From NCBI GenBank assembly GCA_030411725.1, contig MU839858.1, positions 1 to 64,000 of the forward strand: a stretch of DNA of 64,000 bases, given 5' to 3'. The stretch's first letter is position 1. Every line of letters begins with the position of its first letter. The stretch is from Echria macrotheca (taxonomy: Eukaryota > Ascomycota > Sordariomycetes > Sordariales > Schizotheciaceae). A program made the position numbers and the translations under genes. Of this stretch, positions 44,801 through 56,744 are shown piece after piece. The notes under the pieces are model-generated. The model worked only from the letters and a program-made list of their open reading frames with translations. It ran no database searches and was not told the DNA's origin.

Positions 44801-45329
44801 TACAGCGAGCACTCCGCTGAGTACATACAGTATGCTGAGAGGGATTGGTTAACCAATATATCGTGGAATCCATTCCACAAATTATGTGACTACGTAGACA
44901 ACTTCACCACGTAAATATACTAAAACTAATTGTCCGCAATTCCTGATAGTAGTCGCTAGACGAAAGTGGACAGTAGTTCTTTTGGGCTACTAACCTAGGG
45001 ATATGTGCGTCTGGGTCTATATCCTCCTCTCAGCTATCCACAATTTTGCGCTTGCAGATATCGAGCGACGAGCGGTTAGGACCTTAAGGAACACAACTTA
45101 CCCAGCAATCTTTAGAGACCACTGCAGGTAGGTTGTGTGTATGACTCTGTCTCCCCGACCTGCTCCCCCCCCCATTGACAGAAGGGTTACAGGCCCTGTA
45201 AGATGACCTTGGTCTCCCCGTTGGTATATATCAAGGCGAACGGTCATCAGACATGCAATGCGGGTCAAGTCGTCAAGTCCCTCAATAGGCGCAGTTTGGT
45301 TTAGGCAGTACTCTGAAGAGCATTCTGCA
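41828..45329. other. Long region with only decayed frames
   Basis: No gene is confidently visible. The best frame is minus 41917-42387, 156 codons from an ATG (MALELADQIWNNESLQRAKS), with text that looks coding and a GTACGT donor-like site at about codon 21; the following sequence does not resolve. Plus frames at 43269-43967 and minus frames at 42849-43161 and 43594-43815 contain protein-like stretches but no known motif. The region may contain remains of one or more genes of unknown type. Confidence 0.35.
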
Positions 45330-46200
45330 TGTCCATAATGCATAGGTTCGCCCTCCCACCTCCCTCACGGGTTGTCGATATCGCAAATACCCTGGAGAAC
45401 GCACGCCTGCACGGGAGGAGAAACGGCGAAACGGAATGGATGGTACTGAGCTACCTCTCCGGCGGCAACTCCACCCCCAATGCTGATCGTGGTATCTTAA
45501 ACAGACTTCAGCACGGTGTACGGTAATAGTAACCCTCCTTCACACCCCTAGACGCGGACATCGTGACGAGGGCACTTGAAATACGTCACCTGTATGGGGG
45601 GGCGCTGTGTATCACACAAGATAATGAAGTACCGGGCTGCCAGCGCTCTAATGATGGGCAACAGGTATGGCCACGCATCTGCCACTACAGTGGCCATCAT
45701 GATTTATTAAGATGGCCTTCCCCGGTGTCGATGCCCCCACGAAGATACCAAACGAACGGTCACCACCTGACATATCTCACCGTCTCCCGGGGGCACTCGG
45801 TACCCGGCAGTAAGGGAGTCCGCTAAAGCTGGCGCCGGCCAACCAGAGATATTGTAAGAGGAGTTGCCGTCGAAGAGGTTTGTGTATCATACCAAAAGAA
45901 TCTCGCAATGCCTGATGGGTGTTGCTGTAGAGACGGGTATTGAGACTGGACGGGAAATTTGCCCATTCTACTTGCTGGATCTCCCACTTAGCTCACACAA
46001 ACCCGGTACACAAAAACTTGTCGCCGATGTGAGACGTCCTCGAGGGAGCTCGAAACAATAGAGGACCAGAACCAGGCTTTTTCAGCATCTACAGCCCATA
46101 GCTAGCTGGTAGAGACCTATACGGCACGCAACTCCACGTTCGACTGAGACCGCTTTCCGGCAGTCGCATAAAAATCACTGGCTACCTAGATGACCAGTTT
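45330..46200 (+). pseudogene. HET domain pseudogene
   Basis: Plus-strand pieces of a HET domain appear in order but in changing frames. MVLSYLSGGNSTPNADRG at about 45440-45495 corresponds to the ALSYxWGG box. LDADIVTRALEIRHLYGGAL then CITQDNE at about 45550-45625 corresponds to VTRALGIRYLWIDALCIIQD. ALMMGNRYGHASATTVA at about 45650-45700 corresponds to the MxxIYxxAxxTIxA box. Two adjacent stops (45523-45528) and several frameshifts disrupt it, and the catalytic-looking Trp of both first boxes is lost. The tail to 46200 is undefined. It is a second, dead HET gene in this subtelomere and is only distantly like the intact one at 4-6.5 kb. Confidence 0.6.
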
Positions 46201-48150
46201 TGTGTGGGATAGTGGAGATGAGACCTGCTGCACAGCTTTCCTGCTTTGGGGTCTGCATTCTAGCCCTTTGAGAGGTTGCACATTCTAAAAGGATTCCTTG
46301 GCCGTTATGGGCCTTCATGCTGCTGGGGTGGAGAGAGATGTAATACTGGCCTTCGTTGGCCGGGGCGAAACCGAACCAATTTTTTCATGCACACAGGAGT
46401 CATCCCTGTCTACAAAACGCCGTATGACGCATGACGGTTTGGTTCATGTGGATGCCGCACTGCCATGTCTAGAAGCGCCGTACAGAGACATTATTAGCTT
46501 ATAGCTCGAGGAAGAGCAGGAACCCGCCTATTTGTTACACGTCCGAGCAAGTAGTACACGTGGCTCCTTTACAACCTGACTCACCGGCGAGCATAAGGGA
46601 CCTGTTCCAGGCTTTCCCAGCCGCTGCCAGATATATCCTGGCTAGCGACGAGCGGCCGTTGGACCGCAGCATCCTCCCAGTTCTCGCCATCAGCTTTATC
46701 GTAGGTAATACTACCAGTTGCTAGGAGATTTTTTACCGAGGTATGTCCCAGCTTTGTGGTACTGATGTGACTAGTGTCAGCTTCGTCATAATGAGCAGCT
46801 TCGTCAAGATACCAATATCTGACCTGACGACATTCCAAACTAAGGTACCTCCAGTTGGTATATCACCCATGTACCCAAATCTTCACGATCTTATAGACTG
46901 CGCTTGAAGTGTAATAATACCACTCCGCCGGAAATACCGTTACCTCACAGTATTCTAGTAAAACTACCTATGTATATCTAGGCCTGTACAGAGCCTACAC
47001 GTCAACCCACCCATGCAAAGCCGAAGAACAAAGATAAGCGCCTTGCCCACCAAGATAGTAGCCGATCAGGTAGGTATCGATGATCGGGCAATTGGGGATG
47101 CATCGGAGAGTATACATCAAGCCAGCCCCCGAGCGCCCTTTCGGCGTTTTCATGCAACCGCAACCAGCCGCTTCCCGTGAACCGTGCTCGTTATCCGGGT
47201 GGTCGCTGTCACCACTGGCTTCAGCCTACACCATTAAATCGTGTAATAAAGGAATATACCGCAGTTTTTCTCCCTACCGGAACCTCCTACCCAGGATGCC
47301 CTTTTTCAAGGTCGGCATCCCGTTGTCGCCAAGGACGGAAGCCAACTCAAATCTACACCCGGATCGTCGGACCACACCGGAGGTCTTCGAGCCCCGGCTG
47401 CACCCCTACCAGTTATTAAGAATGAACAGCCATACGAGTGCAGAGATGGTCAAAATGTACCAGAGCAACGTCCACCACAACCGATTTCGTTTATCTGTTA
47501 ACCAAGCCAGTCATGAGAGCCGCAGCCTAACTCCGGATTTACTTTCGTCACAGCAGTAAAGTACTGATTGGAATTAACAACATACACCTTCCTAAACGCC
47601 TTAGGATTAATGTCCTTATCCCCGTCCAGAAAACCCCGTTTGACTTTGACCTTACAGGCATTACTTATGGGAGGAAGATGGGTAGTACGCAACAACGAAT
47701 GCAAAGTATATTTTGTCTGAGGAAGTTCTGGTATGTGTATGATCTTTTGGACAGCGTGTGACAATTTGCGACGGTGTTGCTCGGGTGCGGTAAGGTGTGT
47801 TTTGCTGCGTTGGAGATAATTTCTCGGGCTAGACTGTGCTGGATTGCTTCGTGTTAACCACTACAATCGGTTTCTCACCTTTGCTAAGATTCGTATCATT
47901 TTTACATCCGATGGTGAATACCGCAATCCTATGGGCGTGGTGTTGTATAAAGATGCAGGACTTTCTCAAACCTGAAACGGTCTGTCGTAGGCTGTGATGA
48001 GAAGTCTCCTACGCCACGCCAGATGGTAGCGGGTATTCCGAGCAGGCTAACCGCCAGCTCAGCACACTTACCTTAGATAGTGACCGTCATGACTCCTCTC
48101 GGAACAGCCTCTGGCCCCCCCCTATCGTTGCTTGTTCAAACTGGGAAACA
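46201..48150. other. Intergenic, no confident gene
   Basis: Contains short frames only. Minus 47498-47764 reads plausibly (KVKVKRGFLDGDKDINPKAF) but has no ATG and no splice-consistent upstream exon that I can find. A plus frame at 46560-46900 is open without a recognisable motif. Likely gene debris. Confidence 0.35.
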
Positions 48151-48159
48151 GGGACCGGA

Positions 48160-48335
48160 CCAGGTCCAAAACAGAGTTCAAAACCGGGTCCAAAACCGAG
48201 TTCAGAACTGGTTCCAGAACCAAACTCGGAACTGGATCCGGCTCGCATCGAACTCGATTCGAGTCAGTTCGAGTCCTGGATTGGTTGGAGATCTGGATCG
48301 GGTTCGACATCAATCTCAAACCGAAACCCAGAGAT
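48160..48335. repeat. Degenerate short repeat of GGTCCAAAACCGAGTTC type
   Basis: Imperfect copies of a 12-18 bp motif alternate here: GGTCCAAAACAGAGTTC, GGGTCCAAAACCGAGTTC, GGTTCCAGAACC, GGAACTGGATCC, ATCGAACTCGATTCGAGT, followed by GGATTGGTTGGAGATCTGGA. Many pieces are self-complementary (GGTTCCAGAACC, ACTCGATTCGAGT). It is a decayed simple repeat with dyad symmetry. Confidence 0.55.
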
Positions 48336-49821
48336 AGACTAATCCCACCACAGGAACCACTGTAGCATCGGCTCTGAGTCATGGGTCCCCGATTCATATC
48401 ACACATCAGAAGGTATAGTGACCACCGGTTCTTGTGGCACTTGGCCTGCTCTTCAGCGAGCAAGCCGGTCCTTAATCACAGTCATCTTGGTGTGGCGACC
48501 TTAACCTGCAGAAGTGAGGCACCCATGTCCCGGGAGTTAATCAATGCTCTATCGGCAGGCCTCAGATTAATCAATCTGACGGTTTGGTCCAGTTTGTCCT
48601 GCTCTATACTTAAATCGACCCGAACCCCCCCACTAAACCCCAAAAGACACCAGCGGCGCATACAAAGTCGCCAAGTTGTATCATTATGCCGCGTCTGCCA
48701 TCAAGGTCGTCGGTGCCAAGCTCATCGGGTGAACGTAGTGTTGAGTACAGTATATCGCAGAGCAAAATGCTTATCGTCCGCGACTTTGACTACAACGAAC
48801 GTCTTTACAACATGGCGAGCGCCATTCGGGCTGGCCATCGCTCCCCTGAGACTGTATGATACTCCGAGTCCGCCAGCAAAACGCTATGCAGCATGCGCTC
48901 CTACACCCTGGAAGTCTTTTCAAGAGCCATGCAAGCATAAGGAACTAGCGGAAGCGGCGAAGCGGGATTGCTACGACTTTAATAGCACTTGGAATGACAG
49001 CCAGGTGCGTTTGGTCTTGAGCCCTCGTGGTTTGTTGATGCCTGGCCAGGCTCCTCTTTTCTTCCGGTAGCTTAGCAGAGACGTATTCTTGGTCCTGGGA
49101 CTCGGACACATAAATGCTCTTGCGGTTGTGCTCGTGGAAGTTCATGGTGGGAAACTAGGTACCTTAGTCGAGTACTTCCAGTGCAGGTCTTTGCACAACG
49201 CCAACCGGTGACCTCTTTTGGTTGTTAGTATCCTTACCCCTGAGCTATAGCCGGGTATTGCGTGATCCCGTATGATCAAGCTTGTAATGCTTTCCACTTC
49301 CCACTCGCCGACATCACTTTCAGTTCGTCGTCTCCTACGTTCGTATTTTCTTCAATCCTCATAAGGAGACGCGATGAGTTAAGCCAGGCAAAATAGCGAG
49401 CCAGCGACCTCGATGTCGTTCCGTAACTATATTATCTAAACGTGTTGGCTATTGCAGATGATGATGTGAGAGGGCGTGAAATGCTCGGGGTTCACGTAAG
49501 GAATCCGTGGTTCTCTCTTTGGACACCGACTGGGCGTCCGACGTCGACGCCGGTTTGCCCAGCTCTTGTCAAGAGTATTATAGCCTTGCTGGCGTACAAT
49601 CCGGGCATCAGTTCTTGAGCACCACTGGAACCCGCATGGCTCATTGACTTGTATGACGTTCCATGTAAGGCTGTCCCGGATGTCCCGGTATCAGTCAGTC
49701 CACAGGACTACCTTCCTCGTCTCGAACAGGGTTTGTAGGACTAGACCGACAAAATCGGGCGCTTCTTTGGCTCTGCCATTCTTGATACTTAGGTCAGGGC
49801 CATAGCAGGTGGTTCCTCTCA
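48336..49821. other. Intergenic downstream of the PDDEXK gene
   Basis: A 229-codon plus frame at 48381-49070 spans much of it, but its amino-acid text is repetitive in Ser/Arg/Pro and shows no motif, and the codon pattern does not look selected. The 3' end of the nuclease-like gene lies at 49822. No gene called. Confidence 0.4.
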
Positions 49822-51360
49822 TCAGTAACCAGCCCACTTCAGCACGGATTCCAGCCAGAGCCTGTAATCTGTTTCCATCCAAGTCGCTAGTCGGCGCAAA
49901 CTAGCAAGGAGCCGGTAAGCACCACATATGGTATAGGTATTCCCAATTGCAATACCGGGGCCGATGATATGCTATCGTCTGTCAGAACTGGACGTCCACT
50001 CGAAAAAAAGCCGGATAGGGCGGCTAGCTATGAAAAGACTGACCGTCTCCATTTGTGGCTCCGCCTGTCCTGGAACATCGATTTCCTTGGCCACAGCCAG
50101 AACCAATTCCCATGAGCCGTTGAACACCGTGATGATAGGCAGTGCCGGGATCCTGGGGGGCTCGGTTGGTGTGTCGCCTTGCTGTTCACTCGGCATTTCG
50201 GTCTGTGATTCCGACGCGGGGACAGACTTCCGGCTGGCTGTCAGGACACTCAGGCGGCGGTGACAGGCAGCCATCCACACTCCCACTTGCACGGATGCTT
50301 CTTCCCTCGTACCAGCATTGGTCTTTGTCTCAATGGCTACACCAGCCGGCATGTACCGCAAGGCCTCGTACTGGATAGCGTTGATCCATTGCTCGGCTCG
50401 GGGTTGTGCGTCGACAAAGGCTTTTATACGGCCCGCAAGGGTCTTGTATGAGGCCGCATCCAAGGTTGACTGCGCGAGGTCTGTATCCAGCACGAGAACG
50501 TAGTCGACAATCTTATGGTACACCACATTACTGGTGCCGGTGCCCTTGCTCGATCCGTTATCGCCAAAGACCACTGACTCACTCTCACGATCCAGGTCAG
50601 AGTCAGCCAGGGGGGGGCGAAACGGGTTGGCGAGGCGTGTTGTTGAGACATTTTCAGCCTGGACAGCGGGATGGGATTCCAAGGCGAGCCTGAGGGCAGG
50701 CTTGTGCACGTCTTCATTCCAACCCGTCTCTGCTTTGCGTCGCTGCTCAGCACGGCACGTGTCCCTTGTAAGCGCTCGGATTGAGTTGAGCTCCTGCTTT
50801 GCTGCCATGAGGTTGCTCCCGATGCTCGAGCTCCACATCGAATCCGCGGTGTTCTCACGGCCAACAAGACCCTCTATGTCAGCTTGTAGCGATTGGGGCA
50901 GCACTTTCTCGTCGCGACTGATTGCCATGAGATCTCTCCAAAGCGTGAGGCCTGCCCGGTCCGGAATTGCATCTAGAATCTTCTCCGGGTAGACAAAGCG
51001 AACTGGCGACCTCAGGCCTGCGAGACTGGTGGTGTTGCTGGGTTTGGTGGGGGACCCGGACCGAGACGATGCTTTGGATGATGACTGCTGCGCACGCAGA
51101 GGGATCCGCGCAAGGGCCTTGTTATTAGCCGCAAGACTTGCGCCGTAAGAGGAGGCCGGGGTCGTGGTTTCGCCATCGGGAGACTCGAGGCGGGGGCGCT
51201 TTGGAGGCGACGACATGTCGGTCGGGCCGCCGCTGACCTTATCGTTATCGCGATCGTCTAGCGTCCTCTTCAGAGAACGGGCATGCGCCGGCGGGTGCCC
51301 ATCTAACCCGCTGACATCTACCTGGTCTTGCAGCCAGGCGTCGATGATGTCTGGATGCAT
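49822..51360 (-). CDS. PD-(D/E)XK nuclease-like domain protein (PDDEXK_12 type)
   Basis: Two exons on the minus strand, 51360-50044 and 49971-49822, encode 488 residues. The 72-bp intron has a GTCAGT donor, CTGAC branch and ATAG acceptor; it restores the family C-terminus GIAIGNTYTICGAYRLLASL then ATWMETDYRLWL. The start MHPDIIDAWL is the usual opening of this family. A disordered Ser/Pro/Arg segment (30-115) carries the PPKRPR basic patch. The nuclease-like core has WNEDVH (214-219), KIVDYVLVLD (Asp286) and YMPAGVAIETK with E344 and K346, the candidate catalytic D...ExK set. The family (PF20516) is greatly expanded in ascomycetes, mostly near telomeres and repeats; substrate and role are unknown. 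The gene looks intact and is the last one before the AT-rich end. Confidence 0.85.
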
Positions 51361-52405
51361 TGGTGGTGCTGGCGAACATCGAATGCGATCACAGATGTCA
51401 AAATTGGCGACCGAACCGCATTCGCCACGGACCTGATGTGGTCCGTGCGTTGTCCCGCGAGGGCCTATTTCCGCCAATAACGTTGAACCCCGCGTCGGCA
51501 GACACGTCCACAAATGTCAACACACGGTGCGACGCGCCACCAGATGTTCCCCTGCCGCCCCAACGGCTCCTCCTTTTCCATCAACTATGGAACTCATAAC
51601 CACTGTTTGAGGGCGTGATCTTCAACGCAGCAGCGACTGACCGACGGTCCGCCGGTCATCTTTTTTTTGCCAAGAACCATTCTCTTTATCTATGCCGCCA
51701 TACCCTTTCCGGCACCAGTTTTTGCAGGGAGCTGAAGGACCCGAGCATTCCCCCTTGCTATACCTATGACAGCAATGTACTACGCTAAAAAAAAACCTCG
51801 TTGCAAGGGCCTTGTAAGGGTGTAAAAGGCTATTTTAACTGCTTTTTGTGCTAAAATTTCAACAGCAACTTTTTGGACCGGCGGCGGAGAAAACAAAAGA
51901 TAAAGTATGCAAGGGCAATAACAGCACTTCACCTCTATAACCCTCAATTATGGCATATCGCAAAGAACAACAACCTATTAATCGCTGCACTAATCTTGCG
52001 AGTATACTCGTATAGCCCATTTTTATATGCGATTCTTCTTTTTTTTTAATCGGTAAAAACAGCTTTTGCATTCAGTAGTTGTGTTTTTACTAGGGAAAAG
52101 GGGACTTCTATAAGCGAGCCTTAGCTGGCCCAAGCACCCAGTACATCTTATTGACCTACTTAAAAACTAGCGTTTAGATGTACCACATTCCAACCGCTGG
52201 TTAGTTGCTGTTGTATAGAAATTAAGCCCTGAATTACAGGATTGAGCGTCGTTTCAAGCTTCTAGGTTTTATGAGCACTAAAAGCAGAAAGAGTGGGGAG
52301 CAGACTGGGACGTGTACAGTGGGAATGCTAACAACGTGCCGAGTTGTCTGTACGGTATCTAACAGCGGCGCAAATTATTACAGTAAAACGCCCCCCCAAA
52401 AAGGT
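51361..52405. other. Transition from genic to AT-rich DNA
   Basis: The first 400 bases are the nuclease gene's upstream region. From about 51780 AT content rises sharply. A handful of short frames are uninformative. Confidence 0.5.
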
Positions 52406-52413
52406 AATTTCTA

Positions 52414-52990
52414 GAGGCCCTCTCGGCGGACCACCCTTTCTCATGCGTATACCACCCCCCCCCCCCCCCCACTTTTTCCAGCTGTCATCCAAAAACCCAC
52501 TTTTCCTATATAAAAAACTATTATTCTAGTGCCCCGCGCCATCGCCAATACTATAGTTAAAATATTTGTACGGAATAGCTGTAAAGAAGTACTGGTAATA
52601 AAAAACCTATAATAATTATCGTAGTATAAAAGGTAGTAATTATTAGAGCTTTTGTACTTAGCCTACCTATTTTTTTACCTTTTTACCTACTTACTTACCT
52701 ACTTAAGTAGTATGTATTTTATATAATAGGAACAATTGCTTATAATAGCGTTTAATAGGTAGGTAGGGAGCTAGTTACTAGGACTGACGCTAATTTTAAA
52801 CCTATAGGGGTAGGGGTAAATATGTAGTTGTAATAAAGCCCTCGTCCTGTTCCCCCCGTGTAAGTTGGCTATATTGCAAAGGCGGTCTTTTGTATAGGAA
52901 AAGCAGATATTTAGATGTTAGCTAAATGATAGCTGGAAAAAGTGGGGGGTGGTATACGTATGAGAAAGGGTGGTCCGCCGAGAGAGCCTC
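52414..52990. mobile_element. 577-bp MITE with long terminal inverted repeats
   Basis: The left end (GAGGCCCTCTCGGCGGACCA at 52414) is matched in reverse complement by the right end (GAGGCTCTCTCGGCGGACCA from 52990), and similarity continues for about 60 bp through CTCATRCGTATACCACC, a C-run and ACTTTTTCCAGCT. Both ends are flanked by the identical 8-bp direct repeat AATTTCTA (52406-52413 and 52991-52998), a target-site duplication. There is no coding capacity. An 8-bp duplication points to a hAT-mobilised non-autonomous element. The C-run at 52455-52470 is 16 C in the left arm but only six G in the right arm. The interior is AT-rich. Confidence 0.85.
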
Positions 52991-53162
52991 AATTTCTAAC
53001 GTAACGCATCACTTCATCACTTTTTATAACACGCGATTACAAAAGCAATTACACAATATATTAACCGATTTAAAGCTTTAAATACCTATTATATATCACA
53101 CAGGTAAGTTAAAATATAGGTAAAGCGATATACGGGCTAAAATCTTAGGTATTAGCTATTTT

Positions 53163-53281
53163 AGAAAACGGTTTCCCATAGAAAACGGTTTCCCATAGAA
53201 AACGGTTTCCCATAGAAAACGGTTTCCCATAGAAAACGGTTTCCCATAGAAAACGGTTTCCCATAGAAAACGTTTTCCCAA
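53163..53281. repeat. Seven-copy 17-bp minisatellite
   Basis: AGAAAACGGTTTCCCAT repeats head to tail at 53163, 53180, 53197, 53214, 53231, 53248 and 53265; six copies are identical and the last diverges (AAAACGTTTTCCCAA). Each unit has near-dyad symmetry around ACGGT. The perfect identity within heavily mutated AT-rich DNA means it is young. Confidence 0.95.
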
Positions 53282-53299
53282 AACGTATATTGCGTTGCT

Positions 53300-56200
53300 T
53301 TGTATTTCCAAGTAAGGATTTAATACTACTGACTTAAATTGAAATTTATAAGCTGTACCATAGCAACGGCTTTTAAAAGAGTATTTAGCCTTTGCCTTGG
53401 TTTTAAAGAATAAAACGGTATTTAAAAAACTGCTCGAAAAAGTTAAAGTGGTTTGGGATTATATTTCCCAGGGAGTAATTAATAACCTAGTCGATTTTAT
53501 ACTTAGGCGGATTGCCGCCCTTGTAAAGGCTTAGGAGCTGTATACCAATTACTAAACGCTAAATTATATAAATCTCTACTTCATTCTATATTTTTAATGT
53601 TTTTAAATATTTTATTTTATTTTAATTGCATGCGTTGTAAGCTGTTGAAGATGATGGTTGTGGTGGTAGTGCGGGGATTAAGCTCGGAATTACCGTTTTT
53701 AAAGCACCTACTATAGCTTTTAACTCAGTTATGTTGCTTTTCCCTAGGTTTAAGTTTAAAGCCAGTGCCTAATTACTAGCTAGCAACCTAATGTAAGCAT
53801 TAAATTTTAAAGTTTATACGAGAAGTACTTTATTATAAATACAATTGCTTTAATAGTTAGCGTTATTTTATTTTACTTGGTGAAACTAGTTTTAATATTC
53901 ATTTATACTAACTTTAAACTAAAGTAGAAAAATAAATTTATTAATGTAAATATTATTAAACCGAATTTAATAATGAATTTATTAAATAATTACTTTGTAA
54001 ATAATTAGTAAAAATATTTAAAAACCATAGTTTTATTTATAGATACGTTATATATTATTATATATTACTAAATATATATTTTTCTTACGCTATAGAGGTT
54101 ATTTAGTATAGTTTAAGTCCCTAAGCCTAAAGCTTATATGGAACTTCTACGTAACTATTTAAGTGGAAACGCTATTATTATGCTATAGGTAAAACAAAAC
54201 TATGTATTTAAACTATAGAAAACCCCTTAATCCTAACCAAGCCTCAGCCCTACCTATAAATAAGGGTGCTAGCTATTAAGTTTCTATTTATTAATGTTCC
54301 TATCTACTAAATTGGTAAAATACCCTACGTAGCCGTAGCAGCCGTACTCCGCACTCGTATTATTTCCCAAAAGTTTCCAAACCTATAGATTTAAAGCTAT
54401 TATTTCTTTAGCTAGTATCTATTTTATTACAACCGTAAATATCTCACTAAAATCTTATATACGAAGCTTTAACCTTACCGGTACGAAAGAGGGTAATATA
54501 TAACTTTTTAACCAGGGGGTTTAGTTTTTTATTATTCCTACTTTATATTCCTTACAAAGTTTTTATTCCAAAGCCGTACCGGCTCCAAGATAATACCATT
54601 TTTAATTAATTATATAATTTTCTTCGAATAATCTAATAATATAAAACAACAAAATTAATTTATTTACCTTTTCTTTACTTATATAATTTATTGAACCTTT
54701 TTAGAATATTTCTTAAATTTTATTATTATTTATCTTATACTATAAGAGATTTTAATCCCCGGCCTTACGGGCTATACGGTAATTCTACAATTACTATTTA
54801 AGTAGAAACGCTGCTATTACGCTACGAGGGGGATGAAACTGCGTACTTAAACTGTATAAAACCCCTTAGTTCTGACCTTCTTTTAACTTTACCTACTTAT
54901 GGGTAGGGGTATTAATTATTGGCTTTTATTTATTAATCTTTCTATTTACTTAACTAGTAAAACGCCTTGTATAATTATTACGGCTACACTTTACCTTCAC
55001 ACTATTTTCTTTACTTAAAAAGGTTTAAAGTTATTCTTTTTTCAGCTATTACTTATTTTATTATAATTACGATCATCTTACTAATATTTAATTAGTTAGG
55101 CTTTAATTATACTGGAACTTAAGATATTAAGGGGCGCTTTTTAAGCTAAAAATGCTAATTCTTTTTTATAAGTTTTACTTTACGTTTCTTCGTAACGTTT
55201 GTATTTTAAAGTTATATTAACTCTAAAGCGGTATTAATCTCAATAAATTAGCTCTTTTTTTTAATAGTTCAGTAATATAAATAAAGTATTAAGGTTAGTG
55301 TACTTACCGTTTCTTTACCTAAGTAATTCATTTTACCCTTTTTAGGTATTATTTAAACTATATTAAATATTTACTAATATAGTTAGTGTGTTGTTATATA
55401 TGTTTTATATTTATAGCGTTACCCCTACTGTGAGCGACTTTTTCCTTATTTTATTTCTTTACTTTATATTTAGCTTTTCTATATAAATAATTATTATACT
55501 TATGATATACTAACTTTATAATATATATTTTACTATATAATTAAAGCTATAGTAATAATATTATTATTAAAAGGCTATATTATTAGGAAAAAACTTGTAA
55601 AGATATTAAATACTTTTAACTATTATATCTTAGGTATAAAGCGCGTTTATATCATTAACGCTACTTACTATAACGTAAAAAAAGGTTCTTATTTTCTTTA
55701 CCATTTTAAATATTATTATTTTAATACCGTTAACGTTATTTTCTATTAAAACATTTCCTTTAAGTATTAAGGTATACTTTCGCTAAATACTTATCACAAA
55801 CTTAATTTATAAGTAATAGTTATATAACCCTTTTACGTTATAATCGCCTTACTATTAAATACCCTTTTTACTTAAACTATATTAACCTTCACGTATTTCT
55901 TTTTATCTTTAATTTCAAATATAACCTTCTAGTTACTATTAGGTAGGTAGCGTACTACGTACGGTTTTACTAAAATTATATTTTATCTAGTACCTTTTAA
56001 GGCTTAATTAATTATATCTACTACTTATTTATTTATTATTTCTCTCCTTTAGCTAATTTATATTATAACTTTAAGTATATACGCTATAAAAACATACCTT
56101 ACGTATATCAATTACGCTATAATTTAAACCTAAGTAAATTAAAAACTATTTTCATATTTCTTTCTTTTTTAAATTTTTATTAAACTACTTTTACTTTAAA

Positions 56201-56740
56201 AGCTTATAAATAACCCTTATTTACTTTGAAAAATAGGCAATTATCTTAAACGCTTTAAAATTTACTTTACCGCTTATCTTATATATATATTTACGCTATA
56301 GTTTACCTGTAAAGAGTAGCTACTATCGCAATTAGTATAATAAATTAATATTCTCAATATTATTATCATTATTTTCATTATTAACAATATTGTTAATTTT
56401 ATCCTTTTTTATCTTACTTTTATTATAAGCTTACCCTATATTTAAAATATATTTATCGTTTTAATTAGTTTACCCAACGGGTAATAATGACTTTTTACTA
56501 TCTTTATATCCGCAAAATCTTTACTTTACGAAAAGGTAAAGAAAATAATCGCTTAATTATTCTTCAGGAGCTTCGCGTTACGCGCGCTACATTTACACTA
56601 CTTCTTTAATTCTAGAGGGACCGAAATAAATAAGTTACCATCTTATTCCAAAATTCCACTTCATTTTTAAACGTTTTCTCAAGCAAATACATAAAGTATC
56701 AGATTCTTTCAAACTAAGTTTTTTTATTTATTAAATATAT
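53300..56740. other. AT-rich, gene-free DNA with decayed tandem copies
   Basis: About three-quarters A+T, dense in TA dinucleotides and stop codons in all frames, as left by repeat-induced point mutation. Two related stretches, about 54090-54335 and 54735-54970, share blocks such as AACTATTTAAGTGGAAACGC versus TACTATTTAAGTAGAAACGC and a common AAACCCCTTA, offset by about 640 bp. Flanking parts (about 54540-54690 and 55200-55345) also correspond, so a repeat of about 640 bp was present in tandem. I see no transposase text. Confidence 0.6.
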
Positions 56741-56744
56741 TATA

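Noticed and set aside
47498..47764. Possible small secreted or retroelement-derived minus-strand protein
   Set aside because: No ATG in the frame, no signal peptide, and no acceptable upstream exon.
48381..49070. 229-codon plus-strand frame
   Set aside because: Length alone supports it; amino-acid text is irregular and no domain or splice extension is visible.
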